Positions 9,692-18,144 of a stretch of 64,000 bases of DNA are shown piece by piece. Below the pieces are notes generated by a model. It made no database searches. It saw nothing but the letters and a program-made list of their open reading frames with translations, and was not told the origin of the DNA. The DNA is from Paraburkholderia phenazinium (GTDB lineage Bacteria; Pseudomonadota; Gammaproteobacteria; Burkholderiales; Burkholderiaceae), in assembly GCF_900141745.1 (NCBI RefSeq), contig NZ_FSRM01000002.1:2914001-2978000 (forward strand). Direction: 5' to 3'. The position numbers were made by a program, and so were the translations under genes. Position 1 is the stretch's first letter, and the number at the start of each line of letters is the position of its first letter.

Positions 9692-10345
9692 TCACCGCCA
9701 CGCCAGAATCGGCCACGCCGCTTGCCCTGCGTAAGTCCGCAACGCGGCGTCGGGATTCACCGCGTGTGGCCTCGTCACCTTCTGCAGCAGCGGCAAGTCG
9801 TTGCGCGAGTCGGAGTAGAAACTCGCACCATCGAGGTTTTCGTGGCCGGCGCTCAACCACTCGTCAAGTCGAATGACCTTGCCCTCGCGATAGGTCAGCG
9901 TGCCGCGCGTACCGCCCGTGTACGTTCCGTTGTCCGTCGCCAGTTCGATCGCAAGCACCTCGGCGATCCCCAACCGCGCCGCGATCGGGCGCACAAGGTG
10001 ATCACCGGAGGCGGAGATCACCAGCAGCCTGTCGCCCTGCATGCGGTGCCCGTCGACGGTACGCCGCGCATCGCCATAGATGCGCGGCTCGATGACTTCG
10101 TCGACGAATGCCTCGACGAGCAACGCCACTGCGCTGACCGTACGCCCTTTGAGCGGCGCGAGACTAAAAGCCATGTAATCTTCCATGGCCAGTTTGCCCT
10201 CGCTATAGGCGCTCATCAGCGCATCGTTTTCACGCATGAACGAAGCCCGGTCCACCCAGCCGAGCGAGCACATCCGCTCGCTCCACAGGCTCGCGCAGTC
10301 ACCGTTGATCAGCGTCTCGTCAAGATCGAAAATCGCCAAAGCCAT
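9692..10345 (-). CDS. HAD-IB family phosphatase (SerB/CicA-like)
   Basis: A 217-residue haloacid-dehalogenase-superfamily hydrolase. Motif I is FDLDETLI with the nucleophile and acid/base aspartates, motif II is VISASGDH, and motif IV is YSDSRNDLPLL. An alpha-helical C1-type cap lies between motifs I and II, as in the HAD-IB group that contains phosphoserine and phosphocholine-type phosphatases. It starts 25 bp after the symporter stop on the same strand, so it is probably co-transcribed. In a cluster with two choline-kinase-like enzymes, a small phosphomonoester substrate is plausible but not shown. Confidence 0.8.
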   Translation of the reverse strand: MALAIFDLDETLINGDCASLWSERMCSLGWVDRASFMRENDALMSAYSEGKLAMEDYMAFSLAPLKGRTVSAVALLVEAFVDEVIEPRIYGDARRTVDGHRMQGDRLLVISASGDHLVRPIAARLGIAEVLAIELATDNGTYTGGTRGTLTYREGKVIRLDEWLSAGHENLDGASFYSDSRNDLPLLQKVTRPHAVNPDAALRTYAGQAAWPILAWR

Positions 10346-10369
10346 CGAATTGCCTTTGAGTGAATGGAT

Positions 10370-11902
10370 TCAGGTCGTCAGGGATGTTGCAGCAGGAATC
10401 GAGACCTTGCCCGTTTCCACCGAGTCGAACAACGCCTGGATTCGCGCCGCATCGGCGGCAGACGGTTTCAGCGCCAGTGCGAAGCCGACGAAAACCGCGA
10501 AGTTCGCGATCAGGCCGACAATGCCGCTTGTCAGCGAACCGAGCCAGGGCACATCGTCCGGATAGATCGCGGTCAGCACGATCGCAATCGCGATGCCTAC
10601 CAGCATGCCGGCAATCGCCCCTTGCTTGTTGCCGCGCCGGGAGAATATGCCAAAGAACAATGGTACGGCGAGCTGAATGATGCCCTGATAGGAAATCTGC
10701 GCCAGCAGTTGCAGGCGGCTGTAGTCGAACGTCAGATAGGCGAGCACCGCCGCCGCGACGATGAACACGATCATGCCGGCCTTTGCCAGCACCGTCAGTT
10801 GACGGTCGCTGCGCGGCCTCGTCCACGTTGCCAGGTCGTTCGCGAACTGGGTGCCGCATACCTGCACGCAGCCGTCCACGTGGCCGATACTCGCCGCCAG
10901 CACGATCACGATCGAAATCGCCAGCATCCACGGACCGCCCACGTCGAAGAGCGCCAGGAACCAGCCGTGCTGCGGATCCGCTGCCACCTTGGGGTCGCCG
11001 CTCGCGGCAGCCGCGAAGAGCATCAGGATGCAATAGAACCCGCCCACCAGCAGCATTGTCAGCAACGTGCCCTTCTTGACTGCGCGCACACCGCTTGCCG
11101 TATAGATGCGCTGGAAACTCATCGGCCAGCACATCGAACCGATCACACCCGTGAAAATCAGGCTAAACATGTACCACGGGCCATAAGTCGAGTGCGTGCC
11201 GCCTGGAATGATCAACATTTTGGGCGGCAACTGCGACAGGTGGGAGTACGAAGTTTGCGCACCGGACAGCAGGACCAGACAGAGCGCCGCACACAGCACA
11301 TAGGCAATCATGCCCTGAAACATGTCGGTCATGATGAGCCCGCGCATGCCCATGCTCACGGTCCAGTACTGGCGAATCAGAACGATGACCACGCCGGCAA
11401 TCAGGCAGCTCGTCACCGTCCACTGTCCGAAACTCGCGAACTGGAACAGCGTTGCCAGCGCCTGGATGCCCATGACGACCCATGGGAACACCGAGATGAT
11501 GCCGATCAGCGAAGCAATGCGCTTCACTGCTGGGCTGTTATAGCGCATCCCAAGCAGATCGGGCTGCGTGGTCAGATTAAAGCGCTTGCCCCAGGTCCAG
11601 GCGCGATTGGCCATCAGGTACATCGCGGTCACGCCCAGGGTGGCGTACACCATGCCATAGAAACCCAGCACGCCACCCACTGAAAGCGCGAAGAACGCGG
11701 TAAACGTCGAACCCGGCCACCATGAGTTCGTATAGCTCATCGCGATGAACCAGGGGCCATAGGACCGGCCGCCGACCGCATAGTCCGAGAAACTGGTGCT
11801 TTTGCGATTGGTGGCATAAAGCACTGCGATCATCAGGACGAGAAAGACCCCGATCATCCCGAAGGTAATGTAGAGATCACTACCACCGCTAAACTTAACC
11901 AT
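10370..11902 (-). CDS. Sodium:solute symporter (SSS) family permease
   Basis: A 510-residue integral membrane protein with about 13 hydrophobic segments and SSS-type motifs (SDYAVGGRSYGPW near the N terminus, AMSYTNSWWPGSTF). Start 11902 is preferred because GAGGAGGG lies just upstream and the start overlaps the preceding DUF3311 gene by 8 bp. SSS permeases with a small DUF3311 partner are known for monocarboxylates and related solutes. The gene context (amidase, carbamoylase-type hydrolase, kinases) suggests import of an organic nitrogen compound. Substrate unknown. Confidence 0.85.
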   Translation of the reverse strand: MVKFSGGSDLYITFGMIGVFLVLMIAVLYATNRKSTSFSDYAVGGRSYGPWFIAMSYTNSWWPGSTFTAFFALSVGGVLGFYGMVYATLGVTAMYLMANRAWTWGKRFNLTTQPDLLGMRYNSPAVKRIASLIGIISVFPWVVMGIQALATLFQFASFGQWTVTSCLIAGVVIVLIRQYWTVSMGMRGLIMTDMFQGMIAYVLCAALCLVLLSGAQTSYSHLSQLPPKMLIIPGGTHSTYGPWYMFSLIFTGVIGSMCWPMSFQRIYTASGVRAVKKGTLLTMLLVGGFYCILMLFAAAASGDPKVAADPQHGWFLALFDVGGPWMLAISIVIVLAASIGHVDGCVQVCGTQFANDLATWTRPRSDRQLTVLAKAGMIVFIVAAAVLAYLTFDYSRLQLLAQISYQGIIQLAVPLFFGIFSRRGNKQGAIAGMLVGIAIAIVLTAIYPDDVPWLGSLTSGIVGLIANFAVFVGFALALKPSAADAARIQALFDSVETGKVSIPAATSLTT

Positions 11903-12155
11903 TTGGATTTCCCTCCTCGGGAAGTTCACCGTTGACGCTCTCAACAATGTAGAGCGCCCACACACCCAGTCCGGCGAGAACAGCGTTGCTCACCCAGTAA
12001 AAGATCGGCAACGGAATCCCTGCGACGAGCGCTGCGCTGCCGCTGACGCTCAGGTAGAACGGCGGGAATAACGCCATCGCCAGCAAGAGCAGGAAATACG
12101 CGCCGAACACGATCCTTCGCGTCGACCGGGGGTCTACTTTGATAGCGTCTTTCAT
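11895..12155 (-). CDS. DUF3311 small membrane protein, symporter partner
   Basis: An 86-residue protein with two transmembrane segments (about residues 18-38 and 47-68), the usual shape of DUF3311 proteins encoded directly before SSS symporters. The ATG at 12155 is chosen over a GTG nine bases upstream because GGAGGT is correctly spaced from it. The 8-bp overlap with the symporter implies coupled translation and probably a physical partnership, as in other two-gene SSS transport units. Confidence 0.8.
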   Translation of the reverse strand: MKDAIKVDPRSTRRIVFGAYFLLLLAMALFPPFYLSVSGSAALVAGIPLPIFYWVSNAVLAGLGVWALYIVESVNGELPEEGNPNG

Positions 12156-12430
12156 CGATTCCACCTCCGCACAAGTGACAGATTGACAAGGTGACTGCTG
12201 GCATACGGAGGGCGGAGCGTTGCGGCTCTTACTGGTGCGCCCGCACCGCCTTAGTGATTCGTATACCTAACAATTCATGAGATTGGTGCATCCGTAAATC
12301 CAGGCTGACTTGAGTGAACAACTGAACTGCCAAAACTGGTGCAACTTCGCAGGTACTATCGATTTCCAGGCTTCATCCGGGTGCTTCGCTTTCTTCGGCG
12401 CGTTGCGAGCGGACGGGTCGCTCTGGCTGG
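12156..12430. promoter_or_regulatory. Internal intergenic region, likely promoter for DUF3311-symporter-phosphatase genes
   Basis: This 275-bp gap splits the catabolic cluster into an enzyme part and a transport part, so the transport genes may have their own promoter. An imperfect palindrome centred on GTATAC (12261-12266, within TTCGTATACCTAA) could be an operator. No coding sequence is supported here. Confidence 0.4.
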
Positions 12431-13366
12431 TTACGCCTGTCGCAACCAGAGTTCCCAGCGGGAGTCATGCATGATCGCGCGGGCCCGCATGTGTTTCCAG
12501 ACACCATATTTGTAGAAGTCGAAGTCGATTTGCGACACTGCGCGCTGAACCATGGCCCACGTGGACCACTTGAGATCCGCCAACGCCTTGTTGACCGCGA
12601 CCCGCGCCAAAGTCTGCGGCGTCACGCGTCCGAAGTACTCCTCGATCAGGGCCGACTCCATGTCCGGTGTGAAGAACATCTCGCCGAACCACAGTGCCAG
12701 CTCGTAATGGGGATCGTTGTTCGACGCATACTCGAAGTCGACGAGCCGAACCGCTCGCTGATCGTTCAACATGAAATTGCCGGCGAGCGTGTCGTTCATG
12801 CAGGGCTTCAGATCGATTCCTGAGCTTTGCAGCGCCGTGCGTGCGCGCTCGAACTGCCGGCACAGCCAGACATGGTCGGGCGGCGTGGGCGCGCTCAAGG
12901 CGGCAACCTGCCGCTGGTGTTCATCGATCATGTCGAACACTGTCTTGGTTTGAATCAATGGCGGCTGGTCGTTGAACGCCTTGAGCGCACGCAGCGCGTT
13001 ATGGCGTACGTCGTGCTGGAGAAAATCGCGGTTCGACGAGGCTTTCCATCCTTCCATGAACTCGAATACCTCAACGCCCAGTCCCTCCAGAAAGGCGAAC
13101 ACCGGCGCACCGTAACCCGTATTGGCGGCCTTGAGACTGGCATCGTGAGCGGTGCGCCGATCGACGAACATCTCGGTGCCCTGCCCCGGCACCTTGACGA
13201 AATAGGCCGTCGACGCCCCTTCCACCTCGACCCGCCAATTGGCATTGGAAATGCCGCCGCCCACCGGCGCATAGCCGACCGTCAGGCTGCGCCAGGCAGG
13301 AATAGCCTTGAGCGCCGCCTCGATCTGGTGTTCCACGGCGGTCGTAGCCTGTCCTAACCGCTTCAT
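12431..13366 (-). CDS. Choline/ethanolamine-kinase-like phosphotransferase (second of a pair)
   Basis: A 311-residue APH-fold kinase. The start 13366 forms an ATGA overlap with the upstream phosphotransferase gene. The nucleotide-binding loop region reads GGGISNANWRVEV. The catalytic segment is CMNDTLAGNFML followed by VRLVDFEYASNNDP, and the DFEY element is characteristic of choline/ethanolamine kinases. The usual His of the HxD motif is Met here, while the catalytic Asp, the Asn and the Mg-binding DFE are kept. It probably phosphorylates a small alcohol or amino alcohol; the substrate is unknown. The long in-frame extension upstream of 13366 lies inside the neighbouring gene. Confidence 0.75.
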   Translation of the reverse strand: MKRLGQATTAVEHQIEAALKAIPAWRSLTVGYAPVGGGISNANWRVEVEGASTAYFVKVPGQGTEMFVDRRTAHDASLKAANTGYGAPVFAFLEGLGVEVFEFMEGWKASSNRDFLQHDVRHNALRALKAFNDQPPLIQTKTVFDMIDEHQRQVAALSAPTPPDHVWLCRQFERARTALQSSGIDLKPCMNDTLAGNFMLNDQRAVRLVDFEYASNNDPHYELALWFGEMFFTPDMESALIEEYFGRVTPQTLARVAVNKALADLKWSTWAMVQRAVSQIDFDFYKYGVWKHMRARAIMHDSRWELWLRQA

Positions 13367-14319
13367 GATGCGACTCCATGAAGTTGCCGCAGCCAGGCTT
13401 CGAAACGTGCGTCCTGCACGCTTTGCCGGCAACGCAGCAGTGTCCATTGTCCGAGCTTGGTGAACTCCACCTGACGCTCCGAGGTGGCGCCAGACCAGCT
13501 TGCCGATAGCGTGCAGAGCCAGTCGTCGACCAGTGCGTACAGGCGGCAGCGCGCATAATCGGCCTCCTCGCAGCGGCCCGCCCAAGCCGCGATGCCCGCG
13601 CGCCACTCATCTTCGAACTGGAACAGGTCGTTGAGCGTCGTCGCCACGTCGTACCACGGGTCGAAGCACCCGCCGCGGTCGAAGTCGATCAGGCTCAGTT
13701 GCCCCTGCGGTCCGATCATGACATTGCTGGCAATGCCATCGCCGTGAATCGGCACGTGTCGCGTTTCCCCGGATTGCAAGGCCGCGCAGGCGAGATCGAC
13801 ACACTCATCGAGCCACGCGGCATCTGCAGGCAGCGAGACCCCGTCACGCTCGCACAACGACCGCAGCCGCTGAATGTCCTCGCGCGGCGAGCGTAAAAAA
13901 TCAGGCACGGGTCCTCGATGGACCTTGCGCTTGAGCGCCCACAGCGCTTGCAGGCGATCCGGGGCGGTCAGATCATCGACGCGCGCCCATTTCCACCCGG
14001 GGCGAGGAAGCGCGTCGAACAACAGGACGCCACGCTGCGCATCGACGAGCCGCACACCCGGCGCTGCGCCTGCTTCGGCCGCACAGCCGCTGGCCCGCCC
14101 GCTGCGCGTGACGTCGATCAGCGGACTCATGTCGTCGTAGAGCACTTTCGCGTAGTAGCTCTGATCCCCGGTGCTGACAGTAAAGCCCGCCCACTCCGTT
14201 GCCAGCCGCATAGGCGAAGCAATCGCAGCGGTGCCCGCTTCAAGCGTAAGCGTGCCTGAGAAGCCAGCCGCGTGCAGAGCCTCGAGTAGTCGCCGCGATT
14301 CGGCAGTGTGCGTGTCCAC
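13363..14319 (-). CDS. APH-family phosphotransferase (first of a pair)
   Basis: A 318-residue APH-fold kinase. The canonical Brenner motif is present as HGDGIASNVM (catalytic Asp, Mg-binding Asn), followed by LSLIDFDRGG as the metal-binding DFD. The N-terminal lobe is recognisable (FTVSTGDQSYYAKVLYDD with the ATP-binding Lys). It starts 9 bp after the M20 hydrolase stop and overlaps the next kinase by 4 bp. The two paralogous kinases are divergent, which suggests two substrates, two steps, or a heterodimer. Not an antibiotic resistance gene by any evidence here. Confidence 0.75.
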   Translation of the reverse strand: MDTHTAESRRLLEALHAAGFSGTLTLEAGTAAIASPMRLATEWAGFTVSTGDQSYYAKVLYDDMSPLIDVTRSGRASGCAAEAGAAPGVRLVDAQRGVLLFDALPRPGWKWARVDDLTAPDRLQALWALKRKVHRGPVPDFLRSPREDIQRLRSLCERDGVSLPADAAWLDECVDLACAALQSGETRHVPIHGDGIASNVMIGPQGQLSLIDFDRGGCFDPWYDVATTLNDLFQFEDEWRAGIAAWAGRCEEADYARCRLYALVDDWLCTLSASWSGATSERQVEFTKLGQWTLLRCRQSVQDARFEAWLRQLHGVAS

Positions 14320-14328
14320 AGCAGTTCC

Positions 14329-15609
14329 TTAGCGTCGGACGGGTGGTTGGGTGCAGATGCGATACAGCAGCGCGGTCAACACACGCAGGCCGTTTCGCAG
14401 ATCCTGCTCGGCAGTAAATTCAGCTTCGTTGTGCGAGACCCCGTTGCTGCTCGGCACAAAGATCAGACAGGTGGGATAGACGTGACTCATGCTGATCGCG
14501 TCGTGTCCCGCCACCGTCACGCTGTTGCCCACGGGCAGGTCCAACTGGGACGCGGTGTCGTGGGCGAGGTCCGACAATTCACGATCGAGCTTCAGTGGCG
14601 AGCGCAGTCGTTTCTCCTCGACATCGACACGAGTACCCGTCAGTTTCGCGATGTGCTCGAGCGTGAGCTGAAACTGCTCCGCCGTTTCCTGCAGGCGTTC
14701 GACCGACTGCGAGCGAAACTCGATCAGCAGTGTGGCCCGTGACGCGACGACATTCGGCGAGTTCGGATACACATCGAGCCGTCCGACTGAACTGTGCATG
14801 GCCAATCCATGCGGTTCGGCTGCGGCGCGCACCGCTACGACCGCGTGTGCCGCGGCCAGCAGCGCGTCGCGCCGTTGCGCCATGGGAGTCGGACCCGTAT
14901 GGTTCTGTTCGCCGTCGAAACGCACCCGCCATTTGAGCGCGGCCCAGGTCTCGCGCACCACGCCGATCGCAAGCTTGCTGCTCTCGAGCCCCGAGCCCTG
15001 TTCGACGTGCGTTTCCACATACGCCGCGACACGGATGTCGGGCACCCAGTCACCGCGATAGCCGATCGTCTCGAGAGCCGCCTGCAACGAAATGCCTCGT
15101 TCGTCCCGGCAGGCGAGCGCCTGCCCGAGCGGCATCGCCCCCGTGTAGACGCTGCTGCCGGTCAGACTGGGCTGGAATCGTGCGCCCTCCTCGTTGGTCC
15201 AGTTGACCACGCATAAATTGCAGGCGGGCCGTTCGCCGCGCTGGCGGATCTGCCGCGCGAGACTCGCGATCGCCACCGCTGCGGCCAGCACGCCATAGAC
15301 GCCGTCGAAGCGGCCCGCGCTGGGCTGACTGTCGAGATGCGAGCCGCACAGCACATACGGCGCGTGTTCGTCGAAGGTCAATAGTCCGAAGATATTGCCG
15401 ACCGCATCAACCCGCACGTCGAAGCCGCGCTCCTTTAGCCAGTTGCAGAAGAGGTCGCGCACGCGGCCGTCCTCTTCCGATGCCGCAAGCCGATGCAGAC
15501 CGCCACCGGCCGTCGCGCCGATCAACGAGCTTTCCTCGAACAGGGCGGCGAACCCGGCCAGATCCGCCTCGTCCGGAAGCAGCAACTCAGGGGTGGAGAA
15601 CGTCGACAT
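14329..15609 (-). CDS. M20-family Zn hydrolase, N-carbamoyl-L-amino-acid hydrolase type
   Basis: A 426-residue amidohydrolase of the hydantoinase/carbamoylase family, which also holds allantoate amidohydrolase and ureidoglycolate amidohydrolase. Metal ligands are visible in order: GSHLDSQPSAGRFDGVYG (His, Asp), WTNEEGARF (Glu pair), ETHVEQG (His) and SHNEAEF (His). These enzymes hydrolyse N-carbamoyl groups and release CO2 and ammonia. The first 23 bp overlap the end of the DeoR gene, so translation is coupled. Allantoate is possible, but no allantoinase or urate genes are near. Confidence 0.85.
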   Translation of the reverse strand: MSTFSTPELLLPDEADLAGFAALFEESSLIGATAGGGLHRLAASEEDGRVRDLFCNWLKERGFDVRVDAVGNIFGLLTFDEHAPYVLCGSHLDSQPSAGRFDGVYGVLAAAVAIASLARQIRQRGERPACNLCVVNWTNEEGARFQPSLTGSSVYTGAMPLGQALACRDERGISLQAALETIGYRGDWVPDIRVAAYVETHVEQGSGLESSKLAIGVVRETWAALKWRVRFDGEQNHTGPTPMAQRRDALLAAAHAVVAVRAAAEPHGLAMHSSVGRLDVYPNSPNVVASRATLLIEFRSQSVERLQETAEQFQLTLEHIAKLTGTRVDVEEKRLRSPLKLDRELSDLAHDTASQLDLPVGNSVTVAGHDAISMSHVYPTCLIFVPSSNGVSHNEAEFTAEQDLRNGLRVLTALLYRICTQPPVRR

Positions 15610-16345
15610 CGTCGTGCTCCATGCGGGTTGCGAACTCGTCGGATAAAGGGCGATTCGTCACGAGTGTGCTGATCGCGCTGAAGGGCAAAGTATTGATGAA
15701 GGTGCGGTGGCCGAACTTGCCGTCGTCCGCGAGAATCACGCTGCGCACGCAATGCTTCACAAGCGCTCTGCGCAGCAGTGCCTCCGATTCTTCGTAGTCC
15801 ATCAGACCCAGTTCGAGATCGATACCGCCTATGCCCATGAATGCAATGTCGTAGTGAAACTGGCGGGCAAATTCAAGCGTGTGCGGACCGATCAGAGCAT
15901 TGTCGTTCCGGCGCACATCGCCGGGCGTCACCAGTACCTGGTTGTCGCTCTGGTGCGTCAGAAGCTGGGCGATATCGAGTGAGTTGGTCACCACCTTCAG
16001 GTTCGCAAACGACGTCAACCGTTGCGCGAGCGCCAGCGTGGTCGTGCCGGTATCCAGAAACACGGCCATGCCCTCCTGGACGATCTGCATGGCACAACCG
16101 GCGAGCGCTACCTTGGCCTGCGTCTTGATGCGATTGCGTACCTGCAGCGGCTGTTCCTCATTGAGCCGCGGCAGAATGGCGCCGCCATGCACGCGGCGCA
16201 GTTTCCCCTGACCTTCGAGAAACTTGAAATCACGGCGAATCGTCTCCTCGGATACTCCGAAGGACGTGGCCAGATCAATCGATTTAACGCGCTGCTGCTG
16301 ACTGAGAAGCCGCACGATTTCATCGAGCCTTGGCTGGTTGAGCAT
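15587..16345 (-). CDS. DeoR-family transcriptional regulator
   Basis: A 252-residue DeoR-type repressor. The N-terminal HTH reads RLDEIVRLLSQQQRVKSIDL then GVSEETIRRDFKFLEGQGK and HGGAIL. The C-terminal sensor domain carries IFLDTGTTTLAL and similar sugar-phosphate-isomerase-like motifs. DeoR proteins usually respond to phosphorylated small molecules, which fits the two kinases in this cluster. It is embedded between amidase and hydrolase genes, so it probably autoregulates the operon. Tandem 9-bp repeats upstream of the amidase are its best candidate operator. Confidence 0.9.
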   Translation of the reverse strand: MLNQPRLDEIVRLLSQQQRVKSIDLATSFGVSEETIRRDFKFLEGQGKLRRVHGGAILPRLNEEQPLQVRNRIKTQAKVALAGCAMQIVQEGMAVFLDTGTTTLALAQRLTSFANLKVVTNSLDIAQLLTHQSDNQVLVTPGDVRRNDNALIGPHTLEFARQFHYDIAFMGIGGIDLELGLMDYEESEALLRRALVKHCVRSVILADDGKFGHRTFINTLPFSAISTLVTNRPLSDEFATRMEHDDVDVLHP

Positions 16346-16434
16346 AGTGCAAAGTTTCCGTGGCACCCGATGTGCCGAAAAAGGGTTTGAGTCCAGGCCT
16401 ACGTCGCGACGCCTCATGCGGCGTGCGCGACGCT

Positions 16435-17868
16435 TCAGCCCGAGAGCATGGCGGGCAGTCGTTGGTCCCATGGCGCGATCGCCTCGAAAGCGGCGCAGAA
16501 CTGCAACACGTCCGCATCCGCGAAGCGTGGCCCGACAACCTGCAAACCAATCGGCAGCCCACTCTTGCTCCAGCCACATGGCAGGTTAGCAGCGGGGTTG
16601 CCCGAGAGGTTGAATGGATAAGTAAACGGCGTCCAACGGGCCCAGGGAACCGGGCTGCTATCCGTCGCGGGATATTGAGGCGGTGCGGTGCTGTCGGCGT
16701 CGAACGGGAGAATCGGCACCGTCGGCGTAATCAGCAGATCGTACTGTTCGAACAACGTGTGGACCTGACTCGCGAATGCCGCACGTTGCTGCATCGCCGC
16801 GAGATAGCTCGCCAGACTGAAGTCTTTCGCACGCTCGATGAGTGCGGCAAAGCCCGGGTCCAGCCGGTCCATCTGCTGTCCCAGCGATTTTCCATAGGCA
16901 ATGCCGCGTCCGCCTGCCCACAGCGCTTCGAAGACAGGCAGCGGGTCTTGCCAGGGCAACACTTTCTCTTCCACCGTCACGGGCAGTTGCCCGGCGATCA
17001 GGCGCACTGCATCGCCCACCGCCTTTGCCACCTGCGCATCGACGGACGTGCCGAATAGCGTTGGACACCAGGCGAGCCGCAACGGCCGCAGCGGTTCGTC
17101 GCAGCGTGCGTAGAACGATTCGGTCGGCGCCGGCAATGCCTGATGATCGAGCGGATCCGGACCGGAGAGGATGTCGAATAACAGCGCGCTGTCGCGCACG
17201 GTGCGGGTAATCGGACCCGCGTGGCTCAGCATTTCGGTGGCCGACCACGGCCAGGTGGGAATGCGTCCGAGCGTGCCCTTCAACGCGAACACGCCGCAAA
17301 AGGAGCCTGGAATTCGCACCGAACCGCCGCCATCCGAGCCTAGCGTTGCCGGAACCATCCGGGCAGCGACAGCGATCGCCGAGCCGGAACTCGAACCGCC
17401 GCTGGTCAGCGCAGGATTCCATGGATTGCGTCCATTGCCGAATACGCGCGAAATGCTTGAACCCGTCCAGCCGAACTCGGTGGTCGCGGTCTTGCCAACC
17501 ATGATGGCGCCGGCCGCCTTGAGTCTTGCGATGATCGGCGCATCCTGTTGCGGTACCTGGTCAAGCGCCGTGAGCGAGCCGCGCGTGGTGCGCAGCCCCT
17601 GCGTCGAAAACAGATCCTTGATGCCGAACGGAATGCCGTGCAGCGGACCGCGGAACCGTCCGGCTGCGGCTTCCTCGGCGAGCGTTTCCGCGTATTCGCG
17701 CGCCGCTTCGGTGTAGACGTCGCCGAAGGCGTGCAATGTGGAATTGTGGGTTTTAATGGCTGTGAGGCTTGCCTCCAGCAGTTCGACCGGCGTCAGGGCG
17801 CCTGCTCTGATCTGCCTGGCGGCGTCAACCACGCACGGCATGGCGGTCACTTCCGTATCGTTCGACAT
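16435..17868 (-). CDS. Amidase-signature family amidase
   Basis: A 477-residue AS-family amidase. The Ser-cisSer-Lys catalytic set is visible: Lys in MVGKTATTEFG, the Gly/Ser-rich GGSSSGSAIAVAA, and the nucleophile region GSDGGGSVRIPGSFCG. The start 17868 is chosen for the AGGGG a few bases upstream. As the first gene of the minus-strand cluster it probably performs the first hydrolysis of an amide substrate. GatA is excluded by the lack of GatB/GatC and by the catabolic neighbours. Confidence 0.85.
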   Translation of the reverse strand: MSNDTEVTAMPCVVDAARQIRAGALTPVELLEASLTAIKTHNSTLHAFGDVYTEAAREYAETLAEEAAAGRFRGPLHGIPFGIKDLFSTQGLRTTRGSLTALDQVPQQDAPIIARLKAAGAIMVGKTATTEFGWTGSSISRVFGNGRNPWNPALTSGGSSSGSAIAVAARMVPATLGSDGGGSVRIPGSFCGVFALKGTLGRIPTWPWSATEMLSHAGPITRTVRDSALLFDILSGPDPLDHQALPAPTESFYARCDEPLRPLRLAWCPTLFGTSVDAQVAKAVGDAVRLIAGQLPVTVEEKVLPWQDPLPVFEALWAGGRGIAYGKSLGQQMDRLDPGFAALIERAKDFSLASYLAAMQQRAAFASQVHTLFEQYDLLITPTVPILPFDADSTAPPQYPATDSSPVPWARWTPFTYPFNLSGNPAANLPCGWSKSGLPIGLQVVGPRFADADVLQFCAAFEAIAPWDQRLPAMLSG

Positions 17869-17940
17869 TAAAACCCCTGGCAGCCAAGTGTTGCAGCGAT
17901 GGCGCCATTTCCACAAATCAAAAACCGGGTGTCAAGATAA

Positions 17941-17966
17941 AAATGTTGGAAATGTTGGAAATGTTG
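17941..17966. repeat. Three tandem copies of AAATGTTGG upstream of the amidase gene
   Basis: AAATGTTGG occurs at 17941-17949 and 17950-17958, and a third copy lacking its last base at 17959-17966. The block ends about 73 bp upstream of the amidase start. Tandem short direct repeats are typical DeoR-family operators, so this is a candidate binding site for the DeoR regulator of the cluster. Confidence 0.55.
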
Positions 17967-18009
17967 TTTTATGCGGGGATGGCTGGAAGGGGTGAAATGG
18001 CCGGTGAAC

Positions 18010-18079
18010 TGTCGGGTGACACAGAAAGTGAAAACTGTGCGAGGTAAGTGAAAAACTGCTGACACGGTTAGTGAAAAAT
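18010..18079 (+). mobile_element. Left end of a putative IS21-like element (terminal repeat plus three internal boxes)
   Basis: TGTCGGGTGACAC (18010-18022) forms a 12 of 13 inverted match with GTGACACCCGACA at 21818-21830. Just inside it are three copies of an AGTGAAAA box (18027, 18047 and 18070). A terminal inverted repeat followed by several internal subterminal boxes is a hallmark of IS21-family ends. No istA or istB gene follows; three SDR genes and a TetR gene occupy the interior. No clear target duplication is visible. Confidence 0.55.
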
Positions 18080-18144
18080 CCGGGCGGCGGCCCTTATGCG
18101 TGTAGCGGGACGCGGAGGTCGGGTAAGGCAAAGTCCTGTTCAGT

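Noticed and set aside
10364..11683. Long 439-codon open frame on the plus strand
   Set aside because: It is antisense to the SSS symporter gene, has a composition typical of mirror frames (His, Arg and Gln rich) and lacks any domain or ribosome binding site.
12431..14319. Aminoglycoside or macrolide resistance phosphotransferases
   Set aside because: The genes are APH-fold, but the operon context and the DFEY element fit small-molecule (choline or ethanolamine type) kinases; nothing supports resistance.
15995..16128. Small plus-strand frames within the DeoR gene
   Set aside because: They are mirror frames of a gene with clear HTH and sensor motifs.
18010..18079. Reading the AGTGAAAA boxes only as regulator operators for the SDR genes
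   Set aside because: The same boxes occur inverted at the far end of the segment next to an inverted outer repeat, which a simple operator model does not explain. It is kept as an alternative, not the main reading.
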